Assembly (NCBI GenBank): GCA_024363285.1
Contig: AP024710.1
Span: 2,574,001 to 2,638,000 of the forward strand
DNA length: 64,000 nt
From: Leptolinea sp. HRD-7
GTDB lineage: Bacteria > Chloroflexota > Anaerolineae > Anaerolineales > Anaerolineaceae
Reading direction: 5' to 3'
The stretch's first letter is position 1. Every line of letters starts with the position of its first letter. Shown here piece by piece: positions 52,198 through 60,370 of the stretch. The notes under the pieces were generated by a model. It was not told where the DNA came from, searched no databases, and saw only the letters and a list, made by a program, of their open reading frames with translations. Position numbers and translations under genes: made by a program.

Positions 52198-53259
52198 ATG
52201 AATACAAGACGTAAAAGATTTCGGATAGGATTTCTCTTTCTCCCTATTCTTTTTATGTTGAACGGCTGTCTTGCCGGGTTTGAAATGGAAGAGTTTGTTC
52301 CAAATACAATGGATGTTCCGAAAGCTTATTCGGAATTGTCTATCCGTGGAATTAATGTTGGTAATGCGTTGGATGCACCCGAACCGGGGCAATGGGGTGT
52401 GATGATCGACCCTGAATACTTTCATGTAATTAAACAGGCGGGTTTTAATGCGGTTCGTTTGCCCGTTCGATTTTCCGCACACACCGGAGGAAACCCATCT
52501 TATATTATCGATAAAGATTTCTTTGCTATGGTGAATGATTTAATCAATCATGGGTTGAACGCCGGGCTTATTGTTATATTAGATTTACATCATTTTGACG
52601 AAGTTATGAATGAACCGATTGATTATGAGGAAAAGCTGCTCGCCATGTGGGACCAGATCAGTCGAGTTTATTCCGCTTATCCCGATAATCTGTACTATGA
52701 AATACTGAATGAACCATCGCGGGAACTAACTCGTGACAGATGGAATGATTTGGCGGCTCGAGTAATTTCTGTAATCCGGAAAAACGATACCCATCGTAAA
52801 ATCATCGTCGACTCTGTTGATTTCTCAAACATAAACACAATTCAGACACTTACGCTTCCTGAAAAAAGGAACTTGATTGTCACATTCCATTATTATGAAC
52901 CATTTGAATTTACACACCAGGGTGCGGATTGGGTTAGAGGTTCCAATCAATGGCTGGGTAATATATGGATTGGAACGGCGGAAGAAAAAAAGCAAATTGA
53001 AAATGAATTAAACCAAGCAGCAGAATGGTCAAATAGAAATCAAATTCCAGTTTTGATGGGGGAGTTTGGAACTATTGAGAAAGCGGACCGGGCTTCCCGC
53101 ATCCGCTGGACGGAATTTTTGGCCAGAGAAGCGGAGAAAAGGCAGATAAGCTGGGTATACTGGCAGTTTTGTTCCAATTTTTCTCTTTATTCGTGTGACA
53201 CGCGAAAATGGGATGAGACTTTGCTGGGTGCACTTATTCCTAAAAATACCAGTAAATAG
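52198..53259 (+). CDS. GH5-family glycoside hydrolase lipoprotein (endoglucanase-like)
   Basis: A 353-residue exported cellulase-type enzyme. The signal peptide ends in lipobox LNGC, so it should be membrane-anchored. The GH5 barrel shows IRGINVGNALDAPEPGQWG, GFNAVRLPVRF, VILDLHHFD, the acid/base ILNEPS (Glu172), VTFHYYEPF, and the nucleophile LMGEFGT (Glu289). It probably trims or releases the glucan made by the adjacent synthase, as BcsZ (GH8) does in enterobacteria and a GH5 enzyme does in clostridial cellulose clusters. It follows the synthase by 13 bases. Confidence 0.92.
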   Translation: MNTRRKRFRIGFLFLPILFMLNGCLAGFEMEEFVPNTMDVPKAYSELSIRGINVGNALDAPEPGQWGVMIDPEYFHVIKQAGFNAVRLPVRFSAHTGGNPSYIIDKDFFAMVNDLINHGLNAGLIVILDLHHFDEVMNEPIDYEEKLLAMWDQISRVYSAYPDNLYYEILNEPSRELTRDRWNDLAARVISVIRKNDTHRKIIVDSVDFSNINTIQTLTLPEKRNLIVTFHYYEPFEFTHQGADWVRGSNQWLGNIWIGTAEEKKQIENELNQAAEWSNRNQIPVLMGEFGTIEKADRASRIRWTEFLAREAEKRQISWVYWQFCSNFSLYSCDTRKWDETLLGALIPKNTSK

Positions 53260-53281
53260 TCATATCATGCTCGAAACTACA

Positions 53282-53311
53282 TTGACGCTCCAGTGTTTAT
53301 TAAGGTAAGAT
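53282..53311 (+). promoter_or_regulatory. Predicted hppA promoter
   Basis: TTGACG (53282-53287) and TAAGAT (53306-53311) are separated by 18 bases. The predicted transcript start lies directly at the leader hairpin. Confidence 0.6.
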
Positions 53312-53318
53312 TAAATAA

Positions 53319-53354
53319 TGCGCAAAATTTTTGATTTCCTCAAAGTATTGCGCA
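53319..53354 (+). other. Inverted repeat in the hppA leader
   Basis: TGCGCAA (53319-53325) pairs with TTGCGCA (53348-53354) around a 22-base loop. It sits at the predicted 5' end of the hppA mRNA, 44 bases before the ATG. A role in message stability or regulation is possible; nothing proves it. Confidence 0.4.
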
Positions 53355-53397
53355 CCATTATTGCCGCTTTTTTTAATTCCAACTGTTGGAGGGTTTC

Positions 53398-55695
53398 ATG
53401 AATATCTTTGATTTGGCTCGGCACGGCCTGAATGGCTTCGAGCAATTTGCTGTTTGGTCTGTCATGGCTGTAGCGTTCCTCAGCCTGGCGTACGCCTGGT
53501 TGCTGCGCGGTGTAGTCATGAAAAAAGATAAAGGCTCCTCAAAAATGGTAGAAGTATGGGATGCCATCCGTATTGGAGCTGATAGCTACCTTAACCGCCA
53601 ATTCAAGACCATTCTTCCGGCGGTTGGTTTGCTAACTGTAGCCATGTTCCTGAGCATTTACGTTGCTCAACCGACACAGGAAGCTCTAAAAGAATTCCCA
53701 GAGAATACCACGATCATCATCGCAATTGGCCGTACTCTGGCGTTCATCATGGGTTCCACTTTTTCATTGTTGGTTGGACAGCTCGGTATGCGCATGGCCA
53801 TCCAGGCTAATGTTCGTGTCTCCGCTGCGTCTCGCCGTGGTTTCAACGAAGCTTTGACCATCGCTTACTACGCCGGAACAATTACCGGTATGCTGACTGA
53901 CGGTCTTGGACTGCTGGGCGGTACCCTGATCTTCATCATCTTTGGAACTGCTGCTCCTGATGTTCTTCTGGGCTTCGGTTTCGGCGGCACTTTACTGGCC
54001 ATGTTCATGCGCGTCGGCGGTGGTATTTACACCAAGGCAGCCGATGTTGGTGCCGATCTGGTAGGTAAGGTTGAAAAAGATATTCCCGAAGATGATCCCC
54101 GCAACGCGGCTGTTGTTGCCGATCTGGTGGGTGACAATGTTGGTGACTGCGCCGGTATGGCGGCTGATATCTTCGAGTCTTATGAAGTAACCATCGTATC
54201 CGCTTTGATCCTGGGTATCACGCTCGTTTCTGTTGATCCTACCCACAGCCTCAAGTGGATTGTTTACCCCCTGATCATCCGCGGTATCGGTGTGATCTCG
54301 TCCATGATCGGAACCTTTACTGTACCGATCTGGGAAAAAATCCCTGTGAAATTCCTGCAGGCTCATGACGCGGAAGAATCCATGTTCCGCTCCTATGAAG
54401 TCTCCAGTGTCATCACTGTTGTTATTTCCTTCTTCGTTGCCAACATGTACGCTAATGACTGGCGTCTCGCTGTCTTGACCACCATTGGCGTAGGCCTTGC
54501 TGTCGCTTTCAACCCGTTGACCTCCTACTTCACATCCACCAAGAAAGCTCCTGTCAAGGAAATCGTGCAATCAACTTCCACCGGCCCTGCCACAACCATT
54601 CTGTCAGGTCTCTCTGTTGGTATGGAATCCAGTGTCTGGGCTTTGATCGTTATCGCTGTCGCTTTCATTATGGGCCTGACCCTGTATTCTGCTGATGGCA
54701 CCATTTATGTTCTGTACGCTATTGCCATCATCGGTATCGGTATGCTCTCTCACACCGGTAACAATGTGGCCATGGACTCATACGGCCCCATTTCTGACAA
54801 TGCCAATGGCATTGGAGAAATGTCCTGGCATGACATGGATGACGAGGAAACCAAGAAAGCTCGCCAGATCATGGCCGACCTGGATGCAGTGGGAAACACT
54901 ACCAAAGCCATCACAAAGGGTGTCGCCATTGCTTCCGCCGTTATCGCAGCTGTTTCTCTGTTCGGTTCCTTTATCACCGATGTTGGTAAAGTTCAGGCTC
55001 AGCTTGGTGTTGCCGTCATGGACGCCATTCGTGTGTCAGATACCAAAGTATTCGTCGGTTTGCTGCTCGGAGGAGCTCTGCCCTGGTTGATCAGCTCCCT
55101 GTCCATCCGTTCCGTATCCCGCGCTGCCGGGCAGATTGTGGAAGAAGTCCGTAAACAATTCCACGTTCCCGGTATCATGGAAGGCACTGTCAAACCTGAT
55201 TATGCGCGTGTGGTCGAAATCTCTACTCGCTCTTCCCAGAAAGAATTGATCCCGATGGTGACCATCTCCATCGCCATGCCTTTGCTGGTCGGCTTGATCC
55301 TTCAGGTCGAAGCCCTGGGTGGTTTCCTGGCCGGTGTTATCCTTTCCGGGCAGTTGTTGGCCGTTTTCATGTCCAATGCTGGCGGTGCCTGGGATAATTC
55401 GAAGAAAGCTATCGAAGACGAACCTCGTGACCTTGCCGCCAACACTGGTAAAGGCTCTGAACGGCACAAAGCCGGTGTGGTTGGTGATACTGTAGGTGAT
55501 CCGTTGAAAGATACCGCTGGTCCGGCTTTGAACCCGATGATCAAGGTTGTCAATATGGTCAGCTTGCTGGCTGCCCCGATCATTGTTGGTGTCAAAGATC
55601 TGGGCGTGGGTGGCTGGATCGCTATCATTGTCCTCGCTGCCGGTTTGATCTGGAGCATTACTGAAAGTAAGCGTCCGACCGCAGAGATCAAGTAA
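53398..55695 (+). CDS. hppA: H+-translocating membrane pyrophosphatase, K+-independent type
   Basis: It couples hydrolysis of pyrophosphate to ion pumping across the membrane. The 765-residue protein has about 16 helices with all family blocks: GADLVGKVE, DPRNAAVVADLVGDNVGDC, DSYGPISDNANG, and late GDTVGDPLKDTAGPALNP. The determinant segment reads GNTTKAITKG: Lys503 and Thr506 are the residues that mark K+-independent H+-pumping enzymes, while K+-dependent ones have Ala. ATG 53398 has GGAGGG upstream, so the start at 53386 is rejected. Its codons are strongly biased, suggesting high expression. A strong terminator follows. Confidence 0.96.
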   Translation: MNIFDLARHGLNGFEQFAVWSVMAVAFLSLAYAWLLRGVVMKKDKGSSKMVEVWDAIRIGADSYLNRQFKTILPAVGLLTVAMFLSIYVAQPTQEALKEFPENTTIIIAIGRTLAFIMGSTFSLLVGQLGMRMAIQANVRVSAASRRGFNEALTIAYYAGTITGMLTDGLGLLGGTLIFIIFGTAAPDVLLGFGFGGTLLAMFMRVGGGIYTKAADVGADLVGKVEKDIPEDDPRNAAVVADLVGDNVGDCAGMAADIFESYEVTIVSALILGITLVSVDPTHSLKWIVYPLIIRGIGVISSMIGTFTVPIWEKIPVKFLQAHDAEESMFRSYEVSSVITVVISFFVANMYANDWRLAVLTTIGVGLAVAFNPLTSYFTSTKKAPVKEIVQSTSTGPATTILSGLSVGMESSVWALIVIAVAFIMGLTLYSADGTIYVLYAIAIIGIGMLSHTGNNVAMDSYGPISDNANGIGEMSWHDMDDEETKKARQIMADLDAVGNTTKAITKGVAIASAVIAAVSLFGSFITDVGKVQAQLGVAVMDAIRVSDTKVFVGLLLGGALPWLISSLSIRSVSRAAGQIVEEVRKQFHVPGIMEGTVKPDYARVVEISTRSSQKELIPMVTISIAMPLLVGLILQVEALGGFLAGVILSGQLLAVFMSNAGGAWDNSKKAIEDEPRDLAANTGKGSERHKAGVVGDTVGDPLKDTAGPALNPMIKVVNMVSLLAAPIIVGVKDLGVGGWIAIIVLAAGLIWSITESKRPTAEIK

Positions 55696-55715
55696 TTTAT
55701 AAAATTCTTCACAAA

Positions 55716-55750
55716 AACGGGATTGGGATTTCTCAATCCCGTTTTTTTTA
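55716..55750 (+). terminator. Rho-independent terminator after hppA
   Basis: AACGGGATTG (55716-55725) pairs with CAATCCCGTT (55734-55743), followed by a run of T residues. It lies 20 bases after the hppA stop. Confidence 0.93.
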
Positions 55751-55800
55751 TTTATTTCTCTCTGATAGAATTATTTATTCATTTTTATAAGGAGTCTATC

Positions 55801-56112
55801 ATGCATATCGTTCACGTTCATGTCCATGTAAAAAATGAAAGTGTCGAGTCATTCATCAAAGCCACACTTGAAAATGCATCAAACAGCCTTAGAGAACCAG
55901 GTATAGACCGTTTTGATGTGATTCAGGATGCAAAAGATAAAACGCGATTTGTTCTTTGCGAAGTCTATAAAACACCGGAAGATGCTCTAAAACATAAAGA
56001 AACTGACCATTACAAAACATGGCGTGATACTGTGTCTGACATGATGGCTGAACCTCGCAACGGAATACTTTATACGAATATTTTCCCTGATGATGCCGGA
56101 TGGGCTTCATGA
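55801..56112 (+). CDS. LsrG-like antibiotic biosynthesis monooxygenase-domain protein
   Basis: A 103-residue small ABM-fold protein. It shows the [12 protein letters not shown] and HYKTWRD blocks that also occur in LsrG, the enzyme that processes phospho-AI-2. The family also covers cofactor-free oxygenases with other substrates, so AI-2 is only one option. AAGGAG lies before ATG 55801. Its stop overlaps the start of the alcohol dehydrogenase gene by 4 bases (ATGA), so the two act together. No other lsr gene is present. Confidence 0.85.
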   Translation: MHIVHVHVHVKNESVESFIKATLENASNSLREPGIDRFDVIQDAKDKTRFVLCEVYKTPEDALKHKETDHYKTWRDTVSDMMAEPRNGILYTNIFPDDAGWAS

Positions 56113-57266
56113 AATCGTTCGAATTTATTACATCTTCCAGGATGATGTTTGGAAATGGTGTTTTACCGGAAGGGATCAAAGCAGCCGCGGGTTTTGGGAA
56201 AAAAGCTTTGCTGTTGTACAGCCCAAAAGGCGCGTCGACCGATCAAGTTCTAACTTTCTGCGCGAATAATGAAATTTCCGTAGAACAGTACCCGGTTGAA
56301 CATGAACCAACTGTTAATCTGGTGCAAACAATCGTTGATTATGCGAGAAAAACCAATTGTGAATTTGTCATTGCTTTTGGCGGTGGAAGTGTAATCGATG
56401 CCGGAAAAGCAGTTTCAGCCATGCTAACAAACGAAGGAGATTTACTGGATTACCTTGAAGTTGTGGGAAACAACCGGCCACTTACAAAGCCAGCTGCCTC
56501 TTGTGTGGCCGTTCCAACTACGGCTGGGACCGGCGCGGAAGTCACACGGAACGCGGTCTTGTCTGTTCCAGAAAAACAGGTAAAAGTCAGTTTGCGGTCG
56601 ACATATATCTTGCCCCGTCTGGCTATTATTGACCCGGAATTGACCCTGGGCTTACCGCCCGCTATTACCGCTTATACCGGATTGGATGCATTAACCCAGG
56701 TGATAGAACCTTATGTTTCTAAACGTTATAACCCGATGATAGATGTATTATGTCGAGATGGCATTATCCGTAGCGCAAGATCGTTGAAAAAAGCTTTCTA
56801 TAATGGGAATGACCAAAATGCGCGATACGATCTGAGCCTTACCAGTCTGTATGGTGGATTAGCTCTAACTAATGCCGGGTTGGGAGCTGTTCATGGATTC
56901 GCAGCACCAATTGGCGGTATGTATAACGCTCCGCATGGTGCTATCTGTGGGATATTGTTGCCATATACTGTGGATATAAATATTAAAGCGTTAATGACAC
57001 GAGAACCAGAAAATCAAACGCTTGAAAGATATAAGGAAATCGCAAAATTACTAACGGGAAATCCTGAGGCCGATCTCCTTGATGGGGTGGTGTTTCTACA
57101 GGATCTTATAATTGAACTAAAAATCCCACGATTGCGAACATATGGGATACAAAAGGACGATTTTTCAACAATTGTGGATAAAGCTCAAAATGCGAGCAGC
57201 ATGAAGGCTAATCCGATTAATCTAACTACTGATGAATTAATAAAAATCCTGGAAGCTGCCTACTAA
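56109..57266 (+). CDS. Iron-containing alcohol dehydrogenase
   Basis: A 385-residue group III (Fe-type) dehydrogenase that reduces aldehydes or oxidises alcohols with NAD(P). The NAD-binding [10 protein letters not shown] (about 95-105), [12 protein letters not shown], the metal-ligand regions [22 protein letters not shown] and NAPHGAICG are present. The ATG 56109 overlaps the upstream stop, so the ATG at 56100 is rejected. The substrate is not readable; pairing with an ABM protein hints at a small carbonyl. A hairpin terminator lies 45 bases after the stop. Confidence 0.93.
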   Translation: MKSFEFITSSRMMFGNGVLPEGIKAAAGFGKKALLLYSPKGASTDQVLTFCANNEISVEQYPVEHEPTVNLVQTIVDYARKTNCEFVIAFGGGSVIDAGKAVSAMLTNEGDLLDYLEVVGNNRPLTKPAASCVAVPTTAGTGAEVTRNAVLSVPEKQVKVSLRSTYILPRLAIIDPELTLGLPPAITAYTGLDALTQVIEPYVSKRYNPMIDVLCRDGIIRSARSLKKAFYNGNDQNARYDLSLTSLYGGLALTNAGLGAVHGFAAPIGGMYNAPHGAICGILLPYTVDINIKALMTREPENQTLERYKEIAKLLTGNPEADLLDGVVFLQDLIIELKIPRLRTYGIQKDDFSTIVDKAQNASSMKANPINLTTDELIKILEAAY

Positions 57267-57311
57267 GAAAAAACTGGTACGAAAAAAACAGGATTTTTAA
57301 ATTAACATAAA

Positions 57312-57353
57312 AAAAGACGGATATCGTGTCTTAAACATGATCTCCGTCTTTTC
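57312..57353 (+). terminator. Rho-independent terminator after the ADH gene
   Basis: An imperfect stem pairs the arm around AAAAGACGGA (57312-57329) with the arm around TCCGTCTTTT (57335-57352), with a T-rich end. It may also serve the convergent DegV gene in the opposite direction, because the left arm begins with a run of A residues. Confidence 0.8.
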
Positions 57354-57431
57354 TACAATTCTCTGCGGACTTTAAATTATCAAAAAGGTATGAAGGTTTT
57401 TAGAGACAGCTTCTTTTTTCAAAAAATAGGT

Positions 57432-58274
57432 TTACTTGCGAATATAACTAACAGCTATCGCACCTGGACCGGCGTGTGTCAAAATCGCGGGAGGTAGGCT
57501 GTAAATATGGATTTCTGATACACCCTGGTTCTTTTTAAAGTTATCAACCAGGTAATCAATCTCATCTTGCGGTGCGCCTTCTTGTGAGATGCAAAGATGA
57601 GCATCGGCAGATCTGGGGCATTCTTCCGCAACGAGTTCAACGATACGTTCAAGAGCTTTTTTCTTGGTCCGTTGTTTTTCTGCGGGTTCCGTCTTACCAT
57701 CAACCAGAGTAAGAATTGGCTTGACCTGGAGGATGGAGCCAAACAAAGCGGATGCGCCACCTATGCGTCCACCTTTATATAAATATTCCAGCGTGTCAAC
57801 CAGGAAGTACGTTCGGCTGCGGGAAGAGAGATCGGTCATTTTTTGGAATAATGTATCGATATTCATTCCATCTTTCGCAAATTTATCTGCGATTAAAACC
57901 AATTCTCCCAATCCCCCCGCAATTGTTTTTGTGTCAAGGACTCGGATATCGACATCGGGGTAGTCCAGTGCGGCGACTTCTGCACTACGCACTGTGCCGC
58001 TTAAGCCAGCGGATGGGGCAATAACTATGGCAGAGTTATTATTTCTTTTTAATTGCTCATAATATGGGTGATATAGATCAGGGGGAGGGGCGGCAGTTTT
58101 GGGAAGTTGATTGGATGAACGTAATTTTTGTAAAAACATGCTTGAATCCATTTCGCTGTCATCGCGATAGGAATCATTCCCAAATATGACGATCTGAGGA
58201 AGGAACGGTATGCCCAGCTCTTTTGCTGTGGAAACTGGAATACTCGATAGCGTATCAGCGATAATCTGTACCAT
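57432..58274 (-). CDS. DegV-family fatty acid-binding protein
   Basis: A 280-residue DegV protein. Such proteins bind fatty acids and some act as FakB subunits of fatty acid kinases. The N-terminal ADTLSSIP, SAGLSGTVRSAEVAA, and DTLEYLYKGGRIGGASAL fit. FakA is not seen in this window. It is monocistronic, divergent from nothing and convergent on the ADH terminator. Its upstream gene is the S58 peptidase, with an 85-base gap. Confidence 0.93.
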   Translation of the reverse strand: MVQIIADTLSSIPVSTAKELGIPFLPQIVIFGNDSYRDDSEMDSSMFLQKLRSSNQLPKTAAPPPDLYHPYYEQLKRNNNSAIVIAPSAGLSGTVRSAEVAALDYPDVDIRVLDTKTIAGGLGELVLIADKFAKDGMNIDTLFQKMTDLSSRSRTYFLVDTLEYLYKGGRIGGASALFGSILQVKPILTLVDGKTEPAEKQRTKKKALERIVELVAEECPRSADAHLCISQEGAPQDEIDYLVDNFKKNQGVSEIHIYSLPPAILTHAGPGAIAVSYIRK

Positions 58275-58359
58275 CGGATTTCCCTTTCATAAAAGCAAAA
58301 TTGGTAAACGAGCGTATTCTAAATGCCAATTATAGCCGACTTTTCTCAGATATTTTTAA

Positions 58360-59361
58360 TTATTCAGGATTGAAAGCTGGAAGATTGCCGGCTGGGCGGG
58401 CGGACAAGACCGCATTTATCACCGCGTTTGCCATTACTTCAACCGCGAAAGATCCGACGATATTGACATCAGCCTTATGTTTTCCTGTCGCAATGGCAAA
58501 AATAGTATCACCATCAAACATTGTATGGGCCGGGCGAATGGTTTTCGCGAGCCCATTGTGGCTCATCTGTGCAACTTTATTAGCATCTTCTTTATTTAAT
58601 CTGGCATTGGTTGCAATTATCCCAATAACCGTATTAGATGCGGCGGAAGCGAATGTCATAATCGTACGGCCGGTTTTACTTTTCATTACATCCAGCGTAT
58701 TGGCAAATTGCGCTTTTCCACCAATATGAAAAGGACCAGCCTGTATTGGACGCGCACCGGCAATGATCTGCTGATTGGAGGGGTCAACAATATCACCAAA
58801 AGCGTTAACCGCAACCAACGCGCTAACAATCACACCGCCTCCGATATCTAAACTGGCAGAGCCGATACCCGATTTCATAGCCTGACCCATACCGAATATC
58901 TTACCTACTGTTGCGCCTGTGCCAGCACCTACATTGCCTGTAGCAAAGATGCCGCTTGTGGCATTCAGGCAAGCCTGATATCCCATCGCAGCGTCTGGTC
59001 GAACTGAGGGATCACCGATACCCAGATCAAATAAAACGGCAGCCGGTACAATCGGAACACGGGCAGGGCCGGAATTAAATCCGATCCCTTTTTCTTCGAG
59101 ATATTTCACAACACCGCTAGCCGCATCGAGCCCAAAGGCTGAACCTCCAGATAAAACTATTCCGTGAACTTTATCCACCAAATGCATAGGGCGAAGAAGA
59201 TCTGTCTCTCGTGTGCCAGGAGCTCCACCTCGCTGGTCCACACCACCAACAGCACCTTTTTCAATTAAGACAACAGTGCAGCCAGTAAGAGCGTTATTAT
59301 TTTGTGCGTGACCAACTTTGAGTCCATCAACATCGGTCAACAGGTTATGCAATTCAGGCAT
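58360..59361 (-). CDS. S58-family (DmpA-like) Ntn hydrolase
   Basis: A 333-residue member of the P1/DmpA family, which is self-cleaved into alpha and beta chains. Visible blocks are GGVDQRGGAPGTRETDLL, VHGIVLSGGSAFGLDAA, GATVGKIFG and ATNARLNKEDANKVAQM. The likely autoproteolysis site is Asn243/Thr244 (ASNTVIGII), placing Thr244 as the N-terminal nucleophile, as in NylC rather than the Gly/Ser of DmpA. Substrate could be an aminopeptide or an amide. ATG 59361 is preferred; an in-frame TTG at 59373 is the alternative. It is divergent from gnd. Confidence 0.88.
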   Translation of the reverse strand: MPELHNLLTDVDGLKVGHAQNNNALTGCTVVLIEKGAVGGVDQRGGAPGTRETDLLRPMHLVDKVHGIVLSGGSAFGLDAASGVVKYLEEKGIGFNSGPARVPIVPAAVLFDLGIGDPSVRPDAAMGYQACLNATSGIFATGNVGAGTGATVGKIFGMGQAMKSGIGSASLDIGGGVIVSALVAVNAFGDIVDPSNQQIIAGARPIQAGPFHIGGKAQFANTLDVMKSKTGRTIMTFASAASNTVIGIIATNARLNKEDANKVAQMSHNGLAKTIRPAHTMFDGDTIFAIATGKHKADVNIVGSFAVEVMANAVINAVLSARPAGNLPAFNPE

Positions 59362-59389
59362 ATTTTTGTCCAATCTGATAAAAATGATA

Positions 59390-59413
59390 ATGAGAATTAT
59401 ATAATCATCTCAT
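59390..59413. promoter_or_regulatory. Divergent promoter dyad between S58 and gnd
   Basis: The palindrome ATTATATAAT (59396-59405) supplies a TATAAT -10 to each strand: 59400-59405 for gnd, and 59396-59401 for the S58 gene. Arms ATGAGA (59390-59395) and TCTCAT (59408-59413) surround it. The -35 sites are weak. A repressor bound here could control both genes. Confidence 0.4.
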
Positions 59414-59456
59414 ACAAACTTAATTGATCGATTTATTTACCAGCCAGGAGAAAAAT

Positions 59457-60365
59457 ATGGAAGTATTGCTGATTGGCCTTGGAAAAATGGGCGGAAACAT
59501 GGCCCGCCGGTTACAGCGCAAAGGACATAAAGTTGTCGGATACAACCGAAGCAGTGCGATCACCCATCAATTAGAATTAGAAGAGGGAATAATTGCTGTA
59601 GAGAGTATTTCAGATGGTATCGCTAAACTTCAATCTCCTAGAGTAGTGTGGGTGATGGTTCCATCGGGCAAAGCAACAGAAGATACCATTCAGGTAGTTG
59701 CTGATTTATTGAAACCCGGTGACATAATTGTGGATGGTGGTAATAGTAATTTTAATGATAGTATGCGGCATGGAAGAGAATTGGCCGGAAAAGGTATCCA
59801 TTTCTTTGACGCCGGGGTTTCTGGGGGTATCTGGGGTTTGAAGGAAGGTTATTCCATCATGGTAGGGGGGGACCCTTCTGTATTTCCTTTGATCGAACCA
59901 CTGATCAAATCACTGGCTCCTGCAGATGACAAAGGTTGGGGTTTGGTTGGACCGGTAGGCTCTGGACATTTCACTAAGATGGTTCATAACGGTATTGAGT
60001 ACGGTATGATGGAAGCCTTCGCGGAAGGTTTTGAGTTATTGCAGGCTCGGAAGGATTTCAACCTGGACGTTCATCAAATTTCTAAAATCTGGCAATATAG
60101 TTCGGTCGTCCGATCATGGTTGCTTGATCTGATCGCGCTGGCTTTGGATGGTGATCCGTCACTGAATGGGATTAAGCCCTGGGTCTCAGATTCTGGAGAA
60201 GGCCGATGGACGGTAAACGAAGCCATTAATCAGGATGTGTCAGTTCCGGTAATCGCTGCCTCATTGTTCCGCCGCTTTGAAAGCCGGGAGGAAAACAGTT
60301 ACGCATATCGCCTGTTATCTGCCATGCGTAACCAGTTTGGCGGCCACGAAATGAAAACGGAATAA
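59457..60365 (+). CDS. gnd: 6-phosphogluconate dehydrogenase (short, NAD-type-like)
   Basis: It oxidises and decarboxylates 6-phosphogluconate to ribulose 5-phosphate. The 302-residue length fits the short form (YqeC/GndA-like), which is often NAD-linked. The N-terminal LIGLGKMGGNMARRL, IVDGGNSNFNDS, DAGVSGGIWGL, and KMVHNGIEYGMMEA are present. AGGAG lies before ATG 59457, and the in-frame start at 59424 is rejected. It precedes zwf by 5 bases, so both oxidative pentose-phosphate dehydrogenases are in one operon. The lactonase gene is not present here. Confidence 0.93.
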   Translation: MEVLLIGLGKMGGNMARRLQRKGHKVVGYNRSSAITHQLELEEGIIAVESISDGIAKLQSPRVVWVMVPSGKATEDTIQVVADLLKPGDIIVDGGNSNFNDSMRHGRELAGKGIHFFDAGVSGGIWGLKEGYSIMVGGDPSVFPLIEPLIKSLAPADDKGWGLVGPVGSGHFTKMVHNGIEYGMMEAFAEGFELLQARKDFNLDVHQISKIWQYSSVVRSWLLDLIALALDGDPSLNGIKPWVSDSGEGRWTVNEAINQDVSVPVIAASLFRRFESREENSYAYRLLSAMRNQFGGHEMKTE

Positions 60366-60370
60366 AAGAT

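Noticed and set aside
53992-54570. A 192-residue open frame opposite hppA, Asp/Gly/His-rich
   Set aside because: It is an antisense image of a strongly biased gene, with no start signal.
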